In this document: in pieces, positions 47,055 through 56,253 of the stretch
Layout: each line of letters begins with the position of its first letter
Numbering within the stretch: position 1 is the first letter of the stretch
DNA from: Verrucomicrobiales bacterium
Lineage (GTDB): Bacteria > Verrucomicrobiota > Verrucomicrobiia > Verrucomicrobiales > V1-33
Assembly: GCA_028293125.1 (NCBI GenBank)
Contig: JAQGPJ010000071.1
Coordinates: forward strand, 124,001-188,000
Reading direction: 5' to 3'
DNA length: 64,000 bases
Program-made: the position numbers and the translations under genes
Notes under the pieces: model-generated
Databases searched by the model: none
What the model saw: only the letters and a program-made list of their open reading frames with translations
What the model was told of the DNA's origin: nothing

Positions 47055-47267
47055 TCAGCGTTGGCCGGGCCGCTTGCCGGGGGAGAGGCAGTCGAGCTTC
47101 CTGTTCATGGTGGACAACTGGCTGATGATTATAGAGCCGAGAGCGGCAACCCCGTTGCCGGCGGTGGCCCCGACGGCTCCCTTCGCCATGCCTTCCAAGG
47201 CACCGGCGACGACCGGCTCTTTGGGCGCGGCCCCAGCCCCTCTGATTCGCCGGTTCTTTTTCTGCAT
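47055..47267 (-). CDS. Small Gly/Ala-rich hypothetical protein
   Basis: 70-codon ORF: a basic N-terminus (MQKKNRRIRG), a Gly/Ala-rich helix-like middle (GALEGMAKGAVGATAGNGVAALGSIIISQL) and a basic tail. It could be a small membrane-active peptide or a chance ORF. The support is its position directly upstream of the 46719-47036 ORF and its compatible composition. Confidence 0.35.
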   Translation of the reverse strand: MQKKNRRIRGAGAAPKEPVVAGALEGMAKGAVGATAGNGVAALGSIIISQLSTMNRKLDCLSPGKRPGQR

Positions 47268-47401
47268 TTCGTTGAGCGCGTCGAGGCCTGAGAAGTTTGT
47301 GGGCTATGGCACAAGAGGCCCCGGGTCATTGGGCTGAATCCCGGATTGTCGATCCCGAAGCCAGAGCAGAGTCCTGACGGCGGGGATCTCCCAAGTGAGA
47401 G

Positions 47402-48331
47402 TTAAAACATAAGGCACCGCAGTTCCAACTGGCTCCCATAATCGTCCGCATTGGCTGTCAGGCGCTGCAGAGCCTGCTGGACAAGGGAGGGGTCAAACGC
47501 CCTGACCGGCTCGGCGGCGGGGGGGCGGACCAGACTGCGTCCGCTCCGCCGCTGGTGGCCTCCCATCAGGGGCGGTGGCGGCCCATTGAATGCCGCCGGG
47601 AAGCGCCGCGCCGCAAAGAAAGACGGCGGCGGTGACGGTCTTGATGCAGACCATGACTTGAAACCAAGGGGTTGGAAATCCCGCCGCACCGGTGGCGGCG
47701 GGCAGGGAAGGGATCAGATGGGCGGCGACAGCCGGAGCCAGACCCGGGGGCGCAGCTTAGGAGAACTGGGAGGCCAGTCCGGCGGCCAGCGCCGTTATCG
47801 GGATGACCACTCCCCGGCGGCGCAGCAGCAAGGCCAGCTTTTCAATGGCTCTCGAACCCCGTCTCTGCACGGCGGCCGCACTGCCTCCGGTCAGTTCCGC
47901 GATGCTGGCGAAAGTGCGCGCTCAAACCAATGGAGCAGCAGCACCCTCCGGGTCGGTGTCGGACAGATCATTGATGGCCTCATCCAGCAGCGGCCCCACT
48001 GCGGGCCAGGGATCCGGCACGGATTCCACCGCCGGCGGTGTTTCGGCAAAGCGCCTCATTTTTTCCCGGTGGCGGATTTCCCTCGCAGCAGCGTGATGGA
48101 TTCATAGACCGCGCAACGGTGCAGCCACGCCGCCAGCGGCCTGTGCGTCCCGGCGAGGGCCGGGGCTTTGCGCGCCAGATCCGCGAAAACATTCCGCACC
48201 GCCTCCTCCGCCAGCGGGCGGTCCCCCCTGCGCTGGAGAGCCACTCCGAAAACCAGCCCTGCATAACGCTCCACCATGGCCCGGAAGGCCGTCTCCGAGC
48301 CGCCGTCCGCCCATTGGCGGAGCAGCTCAGG
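47402..48331 (-). pseudogene. Degenerate ECF sigma factor gene
   Basis: Several frames on the minus strand read together as one ECF-type sigma factor. Region 2 is ELLRQWADGGSETAFRAMVERYAGLVFGVALQRRGDRPLAEEAVRNVFADLARKAPALAG (ends at TGA 48056). A second frame gives WPAVGPLLDEAINDLSDTDPE. A shift then leads through LLLHWFER to region 4 (RTFASIAELTGGSAAAVQRRGSRAIEKLALLLRRRGV) and a TAA at 47758. After that stop the same frame goes on into a hydrophobic tail (KTVTAAVFLCGAALPGGIQWAA), and the 47402-47689 ORF gives the last piece. At least two frameshifts and two stops make it a pseudogene. Its 5' end abuts the ATPase gene and seems truncated there. Confidence 0.8.
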
Positions 48332-49435
48332 GGAGGTCCATGTAGCGCTCGGACTGGATCAGGTCCTCATCAAGAGCAGTTATTTGCCCCACATCGTCAA
48401 TCGTCGGTCCTTGGCGCACTTCCACTCCGTCACCGCTTTGATGCAGGCCGAAACAGCGTGTGTCCAGAGCCCTGAATTCCTTTTGCTGAAGAATATAGAT
48501 CTCCCGCAGCAGGAACAGGCTGTGGGAGGCGCTGAAGACTTGAATGCCTCCTTCAGCCAGTTGGAGAATTGATGCCGCGATGGTCCGGATGATTTTCGGA
48601 TTGAGATTGGCTTCCGGCTCATCCCAGAAAAGATATCCTCTGTCCAGAAGGGCGCCTGTGGCAATCAGACGGGCAAGCATGCCCAGTTTCCGGAAGCCTT
48701 CGGCGAGCAGGTGCATTTCAATGCGGCCCAAGCCTTCCGTTATAAGATAAAACCGTCCGGAATCCTCAAGGACGAGACGTCCTCCCATCGCTGCCTCGAT
48801 CGGTTCCAGGAGCGTGGCGATCCGTTCCTCGCGCACGCCTTTGGCAAGCGGTGCTCCCAGAAGAATCGCGGTGTCCCGCCAAGTCTCGTCAAAGGGAAGG
48901 TGGGTGGTCTCATAAAGCGAAACGAAGCCGTGATATAGGCTGAGGAGCTCGCGGGTGGGCAGGAACACCGGTTTTGTTTTGATTAAGGCTTTGGGGGTGG
49001 AATGTCCTACATAGGGGGTTGTATAAGGGTTTGGGTTTCCCGTGTTGTGGAGCGGGTTATAATAAGCGGTTGCCGCTTCAGTGCATACCGTGAGAGCAAG
49101 GTTCAGCATGGGGTCGTTAAACCGGTATGCAAGTCTCAGAAAATGGTGCAGATTGTAACTTGGATCCGATTTCCGGCGGTGAATCAGATTCAGCAAGCTT
49201 TCCGAACGGAAAACTCCGGAAAGCTTGGCGGAAGCTCCGTTTTTGGAGGCTCTCCAAGACTCCTCTGTTGCCTGAAGTTGGCTTCCACACTGGCCGCGAT
49301 TCCCGCATAGATGGCTTTCAGGAGATGTGTCTTGCCGAGACCGTTATCGCCAATGAAGATGTTAAGATTTTTGCCGAATGTGAGGTCAGCCTTGGGGAAG
49401 ACTGTCAGGTTTTCGATGTGCAGGGATTGGAGCAT
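48327..49435 (-). pseudogene. AAA ATPase (OLD/AAA_15-like) split by a -1 frameshift
   Basis: Two overlapping ORFs form one ATPase. The first (49190-49435) holds MLQSLHIENLTVFPKADLTFGKNLNIFIGDNGLGKTHLLKA, with Walker A GDNGLGKTH. The second (48327-49196) holds the helical lid, Walker B (GYLFWDEPEANLNP) and an ISASHS-like sensor in VFSASHSLFLLREIY. Reading the second frame upstream of its ORF-track start gives KNGASAKLSGVFRSESLLNLIHRR, a sensible continuation. The shift therefore maps near an A5 run (49240-49244 on plus). One lost A, a sequencing error or slippage would each explain it. It follows the Schlafen-like gene by 9 bp and probably forms a functional pair with it. Confidence 0.8.
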
Positions 49436-49444
49436 GGTGTGGCT

Positions 49445-50644
49445 TCAGTCAAAAAGTTCCCTCCCGCGGCGGAGTGTGACCATGAAATGATGGGCATCGA
49501 AGCGGTATTCGGCCGGTGGATTGCCGTTGAGTTCGAGGGCTCTGGTGGCGCGGGCGATCCCTTGGCCAAAGCGGTTGGTGTAGCCGAGAACGCGGCTGGC
49601 CTCCGCAATGATGGGGTTCCGGTAGCCGGTGACCTGAGGGAAGGACTCAGCGGTGACATCGCCATAAAGGCCACCGGGATTGTCAATGGTGAGGTGGTCG
49701 GGAAAGAAATAGAAGCGGATAGGGGCCGTGGACTGGTAGTTGCGGTGGATGACCGCATTCAGAAGAAGTTCACGGAGAGCGATGCGTGGATAATCGTGGA
49801 TCATGGTTTCGACAAACCCCCCATCCACAGCCACCGGCCGCTGACGAAGGTTGGCATCGACGATCAGGTCCAAGGTCTGGAGGAGGGTTCGGAGGTCGCC
49901 GAGGGCGCGTTTCTCATCAAGAACCTCACTGGCGAGGTCCGGGCCGGCGTAGCGGACAAACTGCACATAGGCACCGGGGAGATAGTGCATGGGGCGGTCG
50001 GCAAGAACGAGGATGCCGGCATTGGTGGGGCAGTCCTGGCGGAGGTCGAAGAACCGCAGGCTGGCGAGCTGCTGTTTGAGCGGGCGCCCATTTTCGGCGA
50101 TGACCTCCTCTGCAACGGCGTGGCGGAGATAAGTGAGACGGAAGCGGTCCTCCGAAAGATCGGCGAGGGTGCTCTCAAGACAGGGAAGCGCATCAAAGGT
50201 GAGGGAGTGGGCAATGCGGCGCTCCGTGAGAATGCGCTCCTCCTGTTCGGAGGCAGTGGCGCGCCGGGGACCGACACGGAGGTAAACCCGCCCCTTGTAA
50301 CGCACGGGAGGCAGATGGGCCGGCAGCACCTCCACAACCGCCACCTCACCATCCGCTAAAGCAAAGCGACTGATGGCGAGAGCCGGCATGGGCTGGATGT
50401 TGCCGTCCGAGCGGAGAGCGCCGAGGCTGAGCAGGAGATCGTCCGTGACCTTCAAACCGGACAGCGCACCGTTATCCCTGACGCCGATCAGCAGGTAGCC
50501 TGGCTGGCGGTGGGCGGGAAAGTCATTGGCAAAAGCGCAGATGGTCTGGGCGAATTTGTCGGTGTTGGTAGTGGAGACCGTCCGCTCCACACGGTCCGAT
50601 TCCAAATCGCCCATAAGCTTCAGGAGTTCGGTTTCAGTGATCAT
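49445..50644 (-). CDS. Schlafen/AlbA_2-domain ATP-binding protein
   Basis: 399 residues. The N-terminal AlbA_2 domain includes FAQTICAFANDFPAHRQPGYLLIGVRDNGALSGL and VYLRVGPRRATASEQEE. It is followed by a helical region and a C-terminal GHKL-like HATPase_c_4 segment (PRIALRELLLNAVIHRNYQ ... FFPDHLTIDNPGG ... NPIIAEASRVLGY). Family members are often called transcriptional regulators, but AlbA_2/Schlafen domains also occur in anti-phage and RNA-cleaving proteins. It is the first gene of a two-gene minus-strand unit with the AAA ATPase downstream, inside the accessory region. Confidence 0.85.
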   Translation of the reverse strand: MITETELLKLMGDLESDRVERTVSTTNTDKFAQTICAFANDFPAHRQPGYLLIGVRDNGALSGLKVTDDLLLSLGALRSDGNIQPMPALAISRFALADGEVAVVEVLPAHLPPVRYKGRVYLRVGPRRATASEQEERILTERRIAHSLTFDALPCLESTLADLSEDRFRLTYLRHAVAEEVIAENGRPLKQQLASLRFFDLRQDCPTNAGILVLADRPMHYLPGAYVQFVRYAGPDLASEVLDEKRALGDLRTLLQTLDLIVDANLRQRPVAVDGGFVETMIHDYPRIALRELLLNAVIHRNYQSTAPIRFYFFPDHLTIDNPGGLYGDVTAESFPQVTGYRNPIIAEASRVLGYTNRFGQGIARATRALELNGNPPAEYRFDAHHFMVTLRRGRELFD

Positions 50645-50782
50645 GGTTGTGCGGAACGTTTCAGCAGCGCTTTGAGGTCGTAATGGATGAGGGAAATGCT
50701 CCGGGCAGGCCCCTGCGTGAAAGATCGGGACATGTTCGGTCGGAAATCACGGATGGCAGTCCCTTATATCATTCCAGACAAA

Positions 50783-50819
50783 AATCCGGTAAATTCGCAC
50801 GGGGCAAATTTACCGGATT
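50783..50819 (-). terminator. Rho-independent terminator of the acrAB-type operon
   Basis: A perfect 13-bp stem, AATCCGGTAAATT / AATTTACCGGATT, with an 11-nt loop, 34 bp past the permease stop on the minus strand. It is followed on that strand by TTTTGTCT. This is the best-formed terminator in the window. Confidence 0.8.
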
Positions 50820-50852
50820 CCGGTTCGGGATGGGATGATACGGGATTGGAAG

Positions 50853-53800
50853 TCAGTTTTCCAAAGCCTTTTCCCCGCCCAGGGCCCCGGCTTTATCCTT
50901 TCCGGCGTAAAGGGGTTTCACGCGGAAGATCTGCAGGACCACGACGAAGTAGAGCGGGATAAAGAAGAGGCCGAGGATGGTGGTGGTGAGGGCGCCGCCC
51001 ACGATCCCGGTCCCGATGGCGTTCTGACTGCCGGAGCCGGCTCCGGAGCTGAGGGCCAGGGGGAGCACCCCGAGCCCGAAGGCGAGGGAGGTCATCAGCA
51101 CTGGCCGCAGACGCTGGTGGACCGCGATTTTGGCGGCTTCAACGAGGGATTTGCCGCGGTCGAACTCCTCCTTGGCGAACTCGACCACGAGGATGGCGTT
51201 CTTGGCCGACAGGCCAATGATGGTGATGAGGCCGATCTGGAAATACACATCGTTGGGCATGTTCCGCATGCTGGTGGCGGCCAGCACGCCCAAGGCTCCC
51301 AACGGCATATCCATCATGACAGCGAACGGGATGGCCCAGCTTTCGTAGAGCGCCGCCAGGCAGAGGAAAACCATCAGCAGCGCCACAGCATAAAGCTTGA
51401 CGGACTGCGAGCCCGAGAGACGCTCCTCATAGGACAGGCCGGCCCATTCGATGCCGATGCCGGGAGGGAGTTTTTTGGCCATTTCGGTGATCACCTTCAT
51501 GGCTTCTCCTGTGCTGTGGCCCGGGGCCGGCTCTCCAAGAATGGCCATGGAGGGTGACCCGTTAAAGCGTTCCAGCTTGGGCGACCCGAGCCTCCACGTC
51601 CCTTGGGAGAAGGCGGAGAAGGGCACCATTTCGCCAGTGGCGCTGCGCAAAAACCATTTGTCCACATCCTCGGGCACCATGCGGAACGGCGCGTCGCCCT
51701 GAAGATAAACTTTTTTCACCCGGCCTTTGTCGATGAAGTCGTTGACGTAGGTGGAGCCCCAGATGGTGGTCAGGGAGGAATTGATGGCGTCGATGGACAG
51801 GCCGAGGGCTCCGGATTTTTCCTGGTCGATCTCGATGTGGTATTCCGGCATGTCCGCGAGACCATTGGGCCGCACACTGTGCAGCACCGGACTCTGCGCG
51901 GCCATGCCCAGCAACTGGAACTGCGCAGCCATGAGAGCATCGTGGCCGACACCGCCGCGGTCCACCAGCCGGACATCGAAGCCGTTGGCGGTGCCCAGCT
52001 CCAGCACGGCGGGGGGCGCGAAGGCGAACACCATGGCGTCCTTGAAACCGCCGAACGTGCCCATGGCGCGGCCTTGGATGGCTTTCACCGTCTGTGAGGG
52101 ATTTTTGCGGTGCTCCCAGTCCTTGAGCTTGACGAAGGTCAGGACCTGGTTCTGGCCCGCTCCCGCGAAGCTGAATCCGAGCACCCCGAACATACCCTCC
52201 ACATTTTCTTTTTCCGTCTCCAGGAAATGATGCTCGATTTTCTCCAGCACTTTCATGGCCTGCTCGCGGGTGCTGCCGGGGGGCAGCTGGGCGGAGGCGA
52301 ACAGCACACCCTGGTCCTCATCCGGGAGGAAACCCGAGGGCTTGTCCATGAACATCCAGACCACCGCCGCCGCGATGCCGGCATAAAAGAGCAGCGCCAG
52401 GAATTTGTGCTTTAGAAACGAGACCACGCCGTTGGAGTATTTTTCCGCGCTGCGGTCGAATGCCCGGTTGAACCAGCCGAAGAAGCCCCGCTTGGCGGTC
52501 TGATGTCCTTTTTCGACGGGCTTCAACAGAGTGGCGCAGAGCGCCGGGGTGAGGATAAGGGCCACCATCACCGAAAGGGCGACGGCGGTGGCGATGGTCA
52601 GCGCGAACTGGCGGTAAATGACACCGGTGGAGCCTTGGAAGAACGCCATCGGCACAAACGCCGCGCACAGCACCAGACCGATGCCGACCAGCGCGCCGCT
52701 GATCTGGTCCATGGATTTCCGGGTCGCCTCCCTTGGTGACAGCCCCTCCTCGTGCATCACCCGCTCCACGTTCTCCACCACCACGATGGCGTCGTCCACC
52801 AGCAGGCCGATGGCCAGCACGAGACCGAAAAGCGTCAGGGTGTTGATGGAGAATCCAAAGGCGGCCATGACCCCGAAGGTCCCCAGCAGTACGATGGGCA
52901 CCGCGATAGTGGGGATCAGCGTGGCGCGCCAACTCTGCAGAAACAGATACATCACCAGAAAGACCAGGATGACGGCCTCGACAAGCGTTTTCACCACCTC
53001 ATGGATCGACAGACGGACAAACGGCGTGGTGTCGAAGGGAAACACCGCCTTCACTCCCGGAGGGAAAAACGCAGAGAGCTCCTGCACCTTGGCCCGGACA
53101 GCGGCGACGGTGTCCAGGGCGTTGGCTCCCGTGGCGGGGCGGATCGCCATGCCGGCGGAGGCCTTGCCATTGAAGCGGGAGAGCGTGGTGTAGACCTCGC
53201 TGCCCAACTCCATGCGGGCCACATCCTTCAGCAGCACGCGGGAGCCGTCGGGATTCACCCGCAGCAGGATTTTCTCGAACTGATCGGGCGTCTGCAGACG
53301 GCTCTGGGCCATGATGGTGGCGTTGAGCAGCTGGCCGGGCACGGCCGGCACCGCGCCGAACGAGCCTGCGGAAATCTGCGCGTTCTGCGCCTTGACCGCG
53401 TTGGTGACGTCCTGGGTGGTGAGCCGGTACTGGGTCAGCTTGTCGGGATTCAACCAGATGCGCATGGCATAGGAGGTGCCGAACGCTTGGATATCACCCA
53501 CACCCGGAAGGCGGCTGAGGGCATCCTGAAGGGTGCTGGTGGCATAATCCCCAAGGTCCGCGGAAGTCATGGAGCCGTCCTCCGACACGAGGCCGATCAC
53601 CAGCAGGAAGTTCTTCACCGACTTGGTGACCCTGACCCCCTGCTGCTGCACCTCCTGTGGAAGCAGCGGCGAAGCCAGAGCCACCTTGTTCTGCACCTGC
53701 ACCTGGGCGATATCGGGATTGGTGCCCCCCTCAAAGGTCACCGTGATCTCCACCTGTCCCGAGGAGTTGCTGGTGGACTCGATATACCGCATGTGGTCGA

Positions 53801-54014
53801 TGCCGTTCAGCTTCTGCTCGATCACCTGGGTGACGGTGTCCTCCAGCGTTTTGCCGGAGGCGCCGGGATAGCTGGCGGTCACGGTGATCGTGGGCGGCGC
53901 AATGCTGGGATACTGCGCCACCGGGAGACCGATGATGGAGATCGTCCCCACCACCATGATGATGATGGCGATCACCCAGGCGAAAACCGGACGGTCAATG
54001 AAAAATCTGGACAT
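50853..54014 (-). CDS. AcrB/MexB-type RND multidrug permease (HAE1)
   Basis: 1053 residues, the usual length. It starts [43 protein letters not shown], a hallmark of HAE1 pumps. The proton-relay Asp pair is in [22 protein letters not shown], the second half has [16 protein letters not shown], and the C-terminus is [24 protein letters not shown]. It should assemble as a homotrimer and export hydrophobic drugs or bile-like compounds. It lies 33 bp downstream of its adaptor gene. No outer-membrane factor is in this operon, so it must borrow one, possibly the channel at 3980-5476. Confidence 0.95.
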   Translation of the reverse strand: MSRFFIDRPVFAWVIAIIIMVVGTISIIGLPVAQYPSIAPPTITVTASYPGASGKTLEDTVTQVIEQKLNGIDHMRYIESTSNSSGQVEITVTFEGGTNPDIAQVQVQNKVALASPLLPQEVQQQGVRVTKSVKNFLLVIGLVSEDGSMTSADLGDYATSTLQDALSRLPGVGDIQAFGTSYAMRIWLNPDKLTQYRLTTQDVTNAVKAQNAQISAGSFGAVPAVPGQLLNATIMAQSRLQTPDQFEKILLRVNPDGSRVLLKDVARMELGSEVYTTLSRFNGKASAGMAIRPATGANALDTVAAVRAKVQELSAFFPPGVKAVFPFDTTPFVRLSIHEVVKTLVEAVILVFLVMYLFLQSWRATLIPTIAVPIVLLGTFGVMAAFGFSINTLTLFGLVLAIGLLVDDAIVVVENVERVMHEEGLSPREATRKSMDQISGALVGIGLVLCAAFVPMAFFQGSTGVIYRQFALTIATAVALSVMVALILTPALCATLLKPVEKGHQTAKRGFFGWFNRAFDRSAEKYSNGVVSFLKHKFLALLFYAGIAAAVVWMFMDKPSGFLPDEDQGVLFASAQLPPGSTREQAMKVLEKIEHHFLETEKENVEGMFGVLGFSFAGAGQNQVLTFVKLKDWEHRKNPSQTVKAIQGRAMGTFGGFKDAMVFAFAPPAVLELGTANGFDVRLVDRGGVGHDALMAAQFQLLGMAAQSPVLHSVRPNGLADMPEYHIEIDQEKSGALGLSIDAINSSLTTIWGSTYVNDFIDKGRVKKVYLQGDAPFRMVPEDVDKWFLRSATGEMVPFSAFSQGTWRLGSPKLERFNGSPSMAILGEPAPGHSTGEAMKVITEMAKKLPPGIGIEWAGLSYEERLSGSQSVKLYAVALLMVFLCLAALYESWAIPFAVMMDMPLGALGVLAATSMRNMPNDVYFQIGLITIIGLSAKNAILVVEFAKEEFDRGKSLVEAAKIAVHQRLRPVLMTSLAFGLGVLPLALSSGAGSGSQNAIGTGIVGGALTTTILGLFFIPLYFVVVLQIFRVKPLYAGKDKAGALGGEKALEN

Positions 54015-54047
54015 GGGAAGTCGGTGTTAAGATCGGGCCGGACAGGG

Positions 54048-55349
54048 CTATTGCTTTGCGGAGGATCCGGATTTGCCGGCAGCTGCCGGCGGCGGCGCAT
54101 TTTTTGCAGCCAAAACCGGTTCTCCCGCAGTGCTTCCCCCGGTGCCGGCCTGTACGGGAGCGGCAGGGGCCGCGTCCGCAGGTGCAGGCTTCACGTCAGC
54201 ACCGGGCCGGAGCTTTTGGAGGTTGCTGACAATCACTTGGTCGCCTGGCTTTAAACCGCTGGTCACCAGCCATTGATTGCCGACGGTGCGGGTGGTCTGG
54301 AGCACGCGGACCTCAACCTTGCTGCCGGTGCCGACCACCATGGCCGTGGGTTCGCCCCTGGTGTTCCGGGTGACCGCCAGCTGCGGCACCAGGATGGCGT
54401 TCGGCGCGTCCCCCTCCTCAAGGGTGGCCCTGACAAACATGCCCGGCAGCAGGTCCCCTTTGGGATTGGGAAACACCGCGCGGACGGTCACAGAGTTCGA
54501 CGAGGGATTCACGGTCACATCCGAGGTCTGGAGCTTCCCCTTCTCCGGATAGGGCTGGCCATTGTCGAAAAGAAGCTTCACCTCCGCCAGCCCCGCCTTG
54601 TCCGCCTTCAGCCTGCCGCTGGCGAAGTCCTGCTTCAGCTGCAGAATCTGACCGCTGGCCTGGGTAACATCCACATACACCGGGTCCAGCTGCTGAATGG
54701 TCGCCATCAGGGTGGCGTTGACCGACTGCACGTAGGCACCCTCCGTGACTTGGGAAATACCGATGCGTCCGGAGATCGGCGCGGTGACTTTGGTGTAGTC
54801 CAGATCAATTTGCGCGGATTGAATGGTGGCTTTAGCCGCCTGGATATCCGCCGCCGAGGTCAGCCGGGCGGCCAGGGCGTCGTTGTAGTCCTGCTGGCTG
54901 ACCGCGCGCGAGCCCAGCAGCTGTTTGAAGCGCTTCTCCTTGGATTCCGCCGCCGCCGCATTGGCCTCCCCCCGCGCCAGCGTGGCATTGGCGCTGTCGA
55001 GCGCCGCCTGATAAGACGCCGGGTCGATCTCATAAAGCAGCTGGCCCTCCTTGACGTCGGCACCCTCCTCAAAGTGCCGTTTGAGCACAATACCATTCAC
55101 CCGCGCCCGCACCTCAGCCACCCGGAAGGCGGAGACACGGCCGGGCAGATCCTGAGTCAGCGTCACAGGAGCCGTGGCCACGGTGAGCACGCCGACTTCG
55201 GTGGGACCCACCGGTCCGGCCATGCCAGCCCCGGGGGCAGCCGCGTCTTTCCTGCGGCAGCCTGCCATCAGAAGCAATCCCAGGAGAGCGGAAGCGGAGA
55301 CGTGAAAGCCGCCAGGCCGGCGGCTGGAGAACAATGCGGGGAATTTCAT
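54048..55349 (-). CDS. AcrA/MexA-type RND periplasmic adaptor
   Basis: 433 residues with a lipoprotein-like signal (ASALLGLLLMAGCRRKD, lipobox MAGC). Barrel-sandwich and hairpin segments follow (RVSAFRVAEVRARVNGIVLKRHFEEGADVKEGQLLYEIDPASYQAAL; DLDYTKVTAPISGRIGISQVTEGAYVQ), then a beta-barrel. The tail is a Pro/Ala-rich stretch of ~40 residues (ADAAPAAPVQAGTGG). It couples the adjacent AcrB-type permease to an outer-membrane channel. It starts 45 bp after the TetR gene in the same direction. Confidence 0.93.
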   Translation of the reverse strand: MKFPALFSSRRPGGFHVSASALLGLLLMAGCRRKDAAAPGAGMAGPVGPTEVGVLTVATAPVTLTQDLPGRVSAFRVAEVRARVNGIVLKRHFEEGADVKEGQLLYEIDPASYQAALDSANATLARGEANAAAAESKEKRFKQLLGSRAVSQQDYNDALAARLTSAADIQAAKATIQSAQIDLDYTKVTAPISGRIGISQVTEGAYVQSVNATLMATIQQLDPVYVDVTQASGQILQLKQDFASGRLKADKAGLAEVKLLFDNGQPYPEKGKLQTSDVTVNPSSNSVTVRAVFPNPKGDLLPGMFVRATLEEGDAPNAILVPQLAVTRNTRGEPTAMVVGTGSKVEVRVLQTTRTVGNQWLVTSGLKPGDQVIVSNLQKLRPGADVKPAPADAAPAAPVQAGTGGSTAGEPVLAAKNAPPPAAAGKSGSSAKQ

Positions 55350-55394
55350 ATCAAAAAATAAGGAAAAAGCCGTGGATGGGAAAGGAGCATCGGA

Positions 55395-56093
55395 TCAGCC
55401 AACGATGGGGCATTTGGCCGAGAGACCCGCGGTTGCGAATAAAACAAGGCGCTGGATCAGGCCTTCGAAGTCCGGCTTCACCGGATCGATGCCCTGCGGA
55501 CGCGGCATCCGGTCAAATCGCAGCCATATCTCCTGACCGCGGTTCAGTGCGCCAATCAAAAAATTCATACGCCAAAACAACTCGCCGGCCGGCAGATCCG
55601 GAACCACTTTGAGGATGACGGAATGGAAGCGCAGGGCCACCTCCGTGAACTGCTCCTCAATAAATTTTCTCAGTTCGGGGTTTGGCTCCTGAAAACACCG
55701 GCAGGCCAGACGCATCAGATTACTGCCGCTGCTGACCGGCTCCTTTTCGTCAGCCATCGCGGGACGGACAAAGGCCTCGACCACCTGAGCCAGACTCAGC
55801 TCCCGGCCGCCGCCCGCGGCCTCCAAAGCATCCAGCCGGGCAATCCGGTTCCGGTTCACCCGGGCCAGGCACCGCACATACACCTCGACACCCAGCCGCT
55901 CCTTGGTGCCGAAATGATAATTGATCGCCCCAAGATTCACTCCGGCCGCCTTGACGATGTCCCGGGTGGAGATTCCCTCAAAACCCCGTTCTGAAAACAG
56001 CTGCTCCGCCGCATCCAGAATCGTGTCCCGCGTAGCCCCATGCCTGACGGGCATGCCGCTGGAGGGGGTTGATGGGAGGGTGGCGGTATGCAT
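55395..56093 (-). CDS. TetR-family repressor of the acrAB-type pump
   Basis: About 232 residues from ATG 56093 (MHTATLPSTP); ATG 56054 (MPVRHGATRD) is another possible start, and the ORF-track start at 56324 is upstream of the promoter. The N-terminal HTH reads ATRDTILDAAEQLFSERGFEGISTRDIVKAAGVNLGAINYHFGTKERL. The C-terminal part resembles the TetR_C domain of the AcrR/CecR kind. It is the first gene of tetR-acrA-acrB, so a single operator would give autoregulation and pump control by substrate release. A palindrome overlaps the start codon (see operator). Confidence 0.92.
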   Translation of the reverse strand: MHTATLPSTPSSGMPVRHGATRDTILDAAEQLFSERGFEGISTRDIVKAAGVNLGAINYHFGTKERLGVEVYVRCLARVNRNRIARLDALEAAGGGRELSLAQVVEAFVRPAMADEKEPVSSGSNLMRLACRCFQEPNPELRKFIEEQFTEVALRFHSVILKVVPDLPAGELFWRMNFLIGALNRGQEIWLRFDRMPRPQGIDPVKPDFEGLIQRLVLFATAGLSAKCPIVG

Positions 56094-56117
56094 ACGTTTG
56101 TTTGAAACGAACGTATG
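56091..56117. promoter_or_regulatory. Predicted TetR operator palindrome
   Basis: A 27-bp near-perfect palindrome, CATACGTTTGTTTGAAACGAACGTATG, with an 8-bp CATACGTT / AACGTATG outer arm. It overlaps the predicted -10 box and the candidate start codon of the tetR-like gene, which is ideal for autorepression. Confidence 0.75.
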
Positions 56118-56143
56118 ATGTGCTGGAGATGCGACTTTGTCAA
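56115..56143 (-). promoter_or_regulatory. Predicted sigma-70-type promoter of tetR-acrAB
   Basis: On the minus strand a consensus TTGACA (56143-56138) and CATCAT (56120-56115) are separated by exactly 17 bp. The -10 box runs into the palindromic operator. Transcription would begin around 56107, leaving a very short leader for ATG 56093. Confidence 0.65.
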
Positions 56144-56253
56144 GAGTTCCTGATAGCCGCCGGAAAAGTTGAGGAATTTGCTGGATTCCCTGCGGACAAT
56201 GGAAAGTCCGGATGACCGCATGGGTGACCCGTATGCGGCACCGTTTCCCCGGT

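Noticed and set aside
50853-55349. Possibility that the acrAB-type operon encodes its own outer-membrane channel
   Set aside because: No OEP-type ORF is found between the permease terminator and tetR; the only channel gene in the window is in the mdtABC operon.
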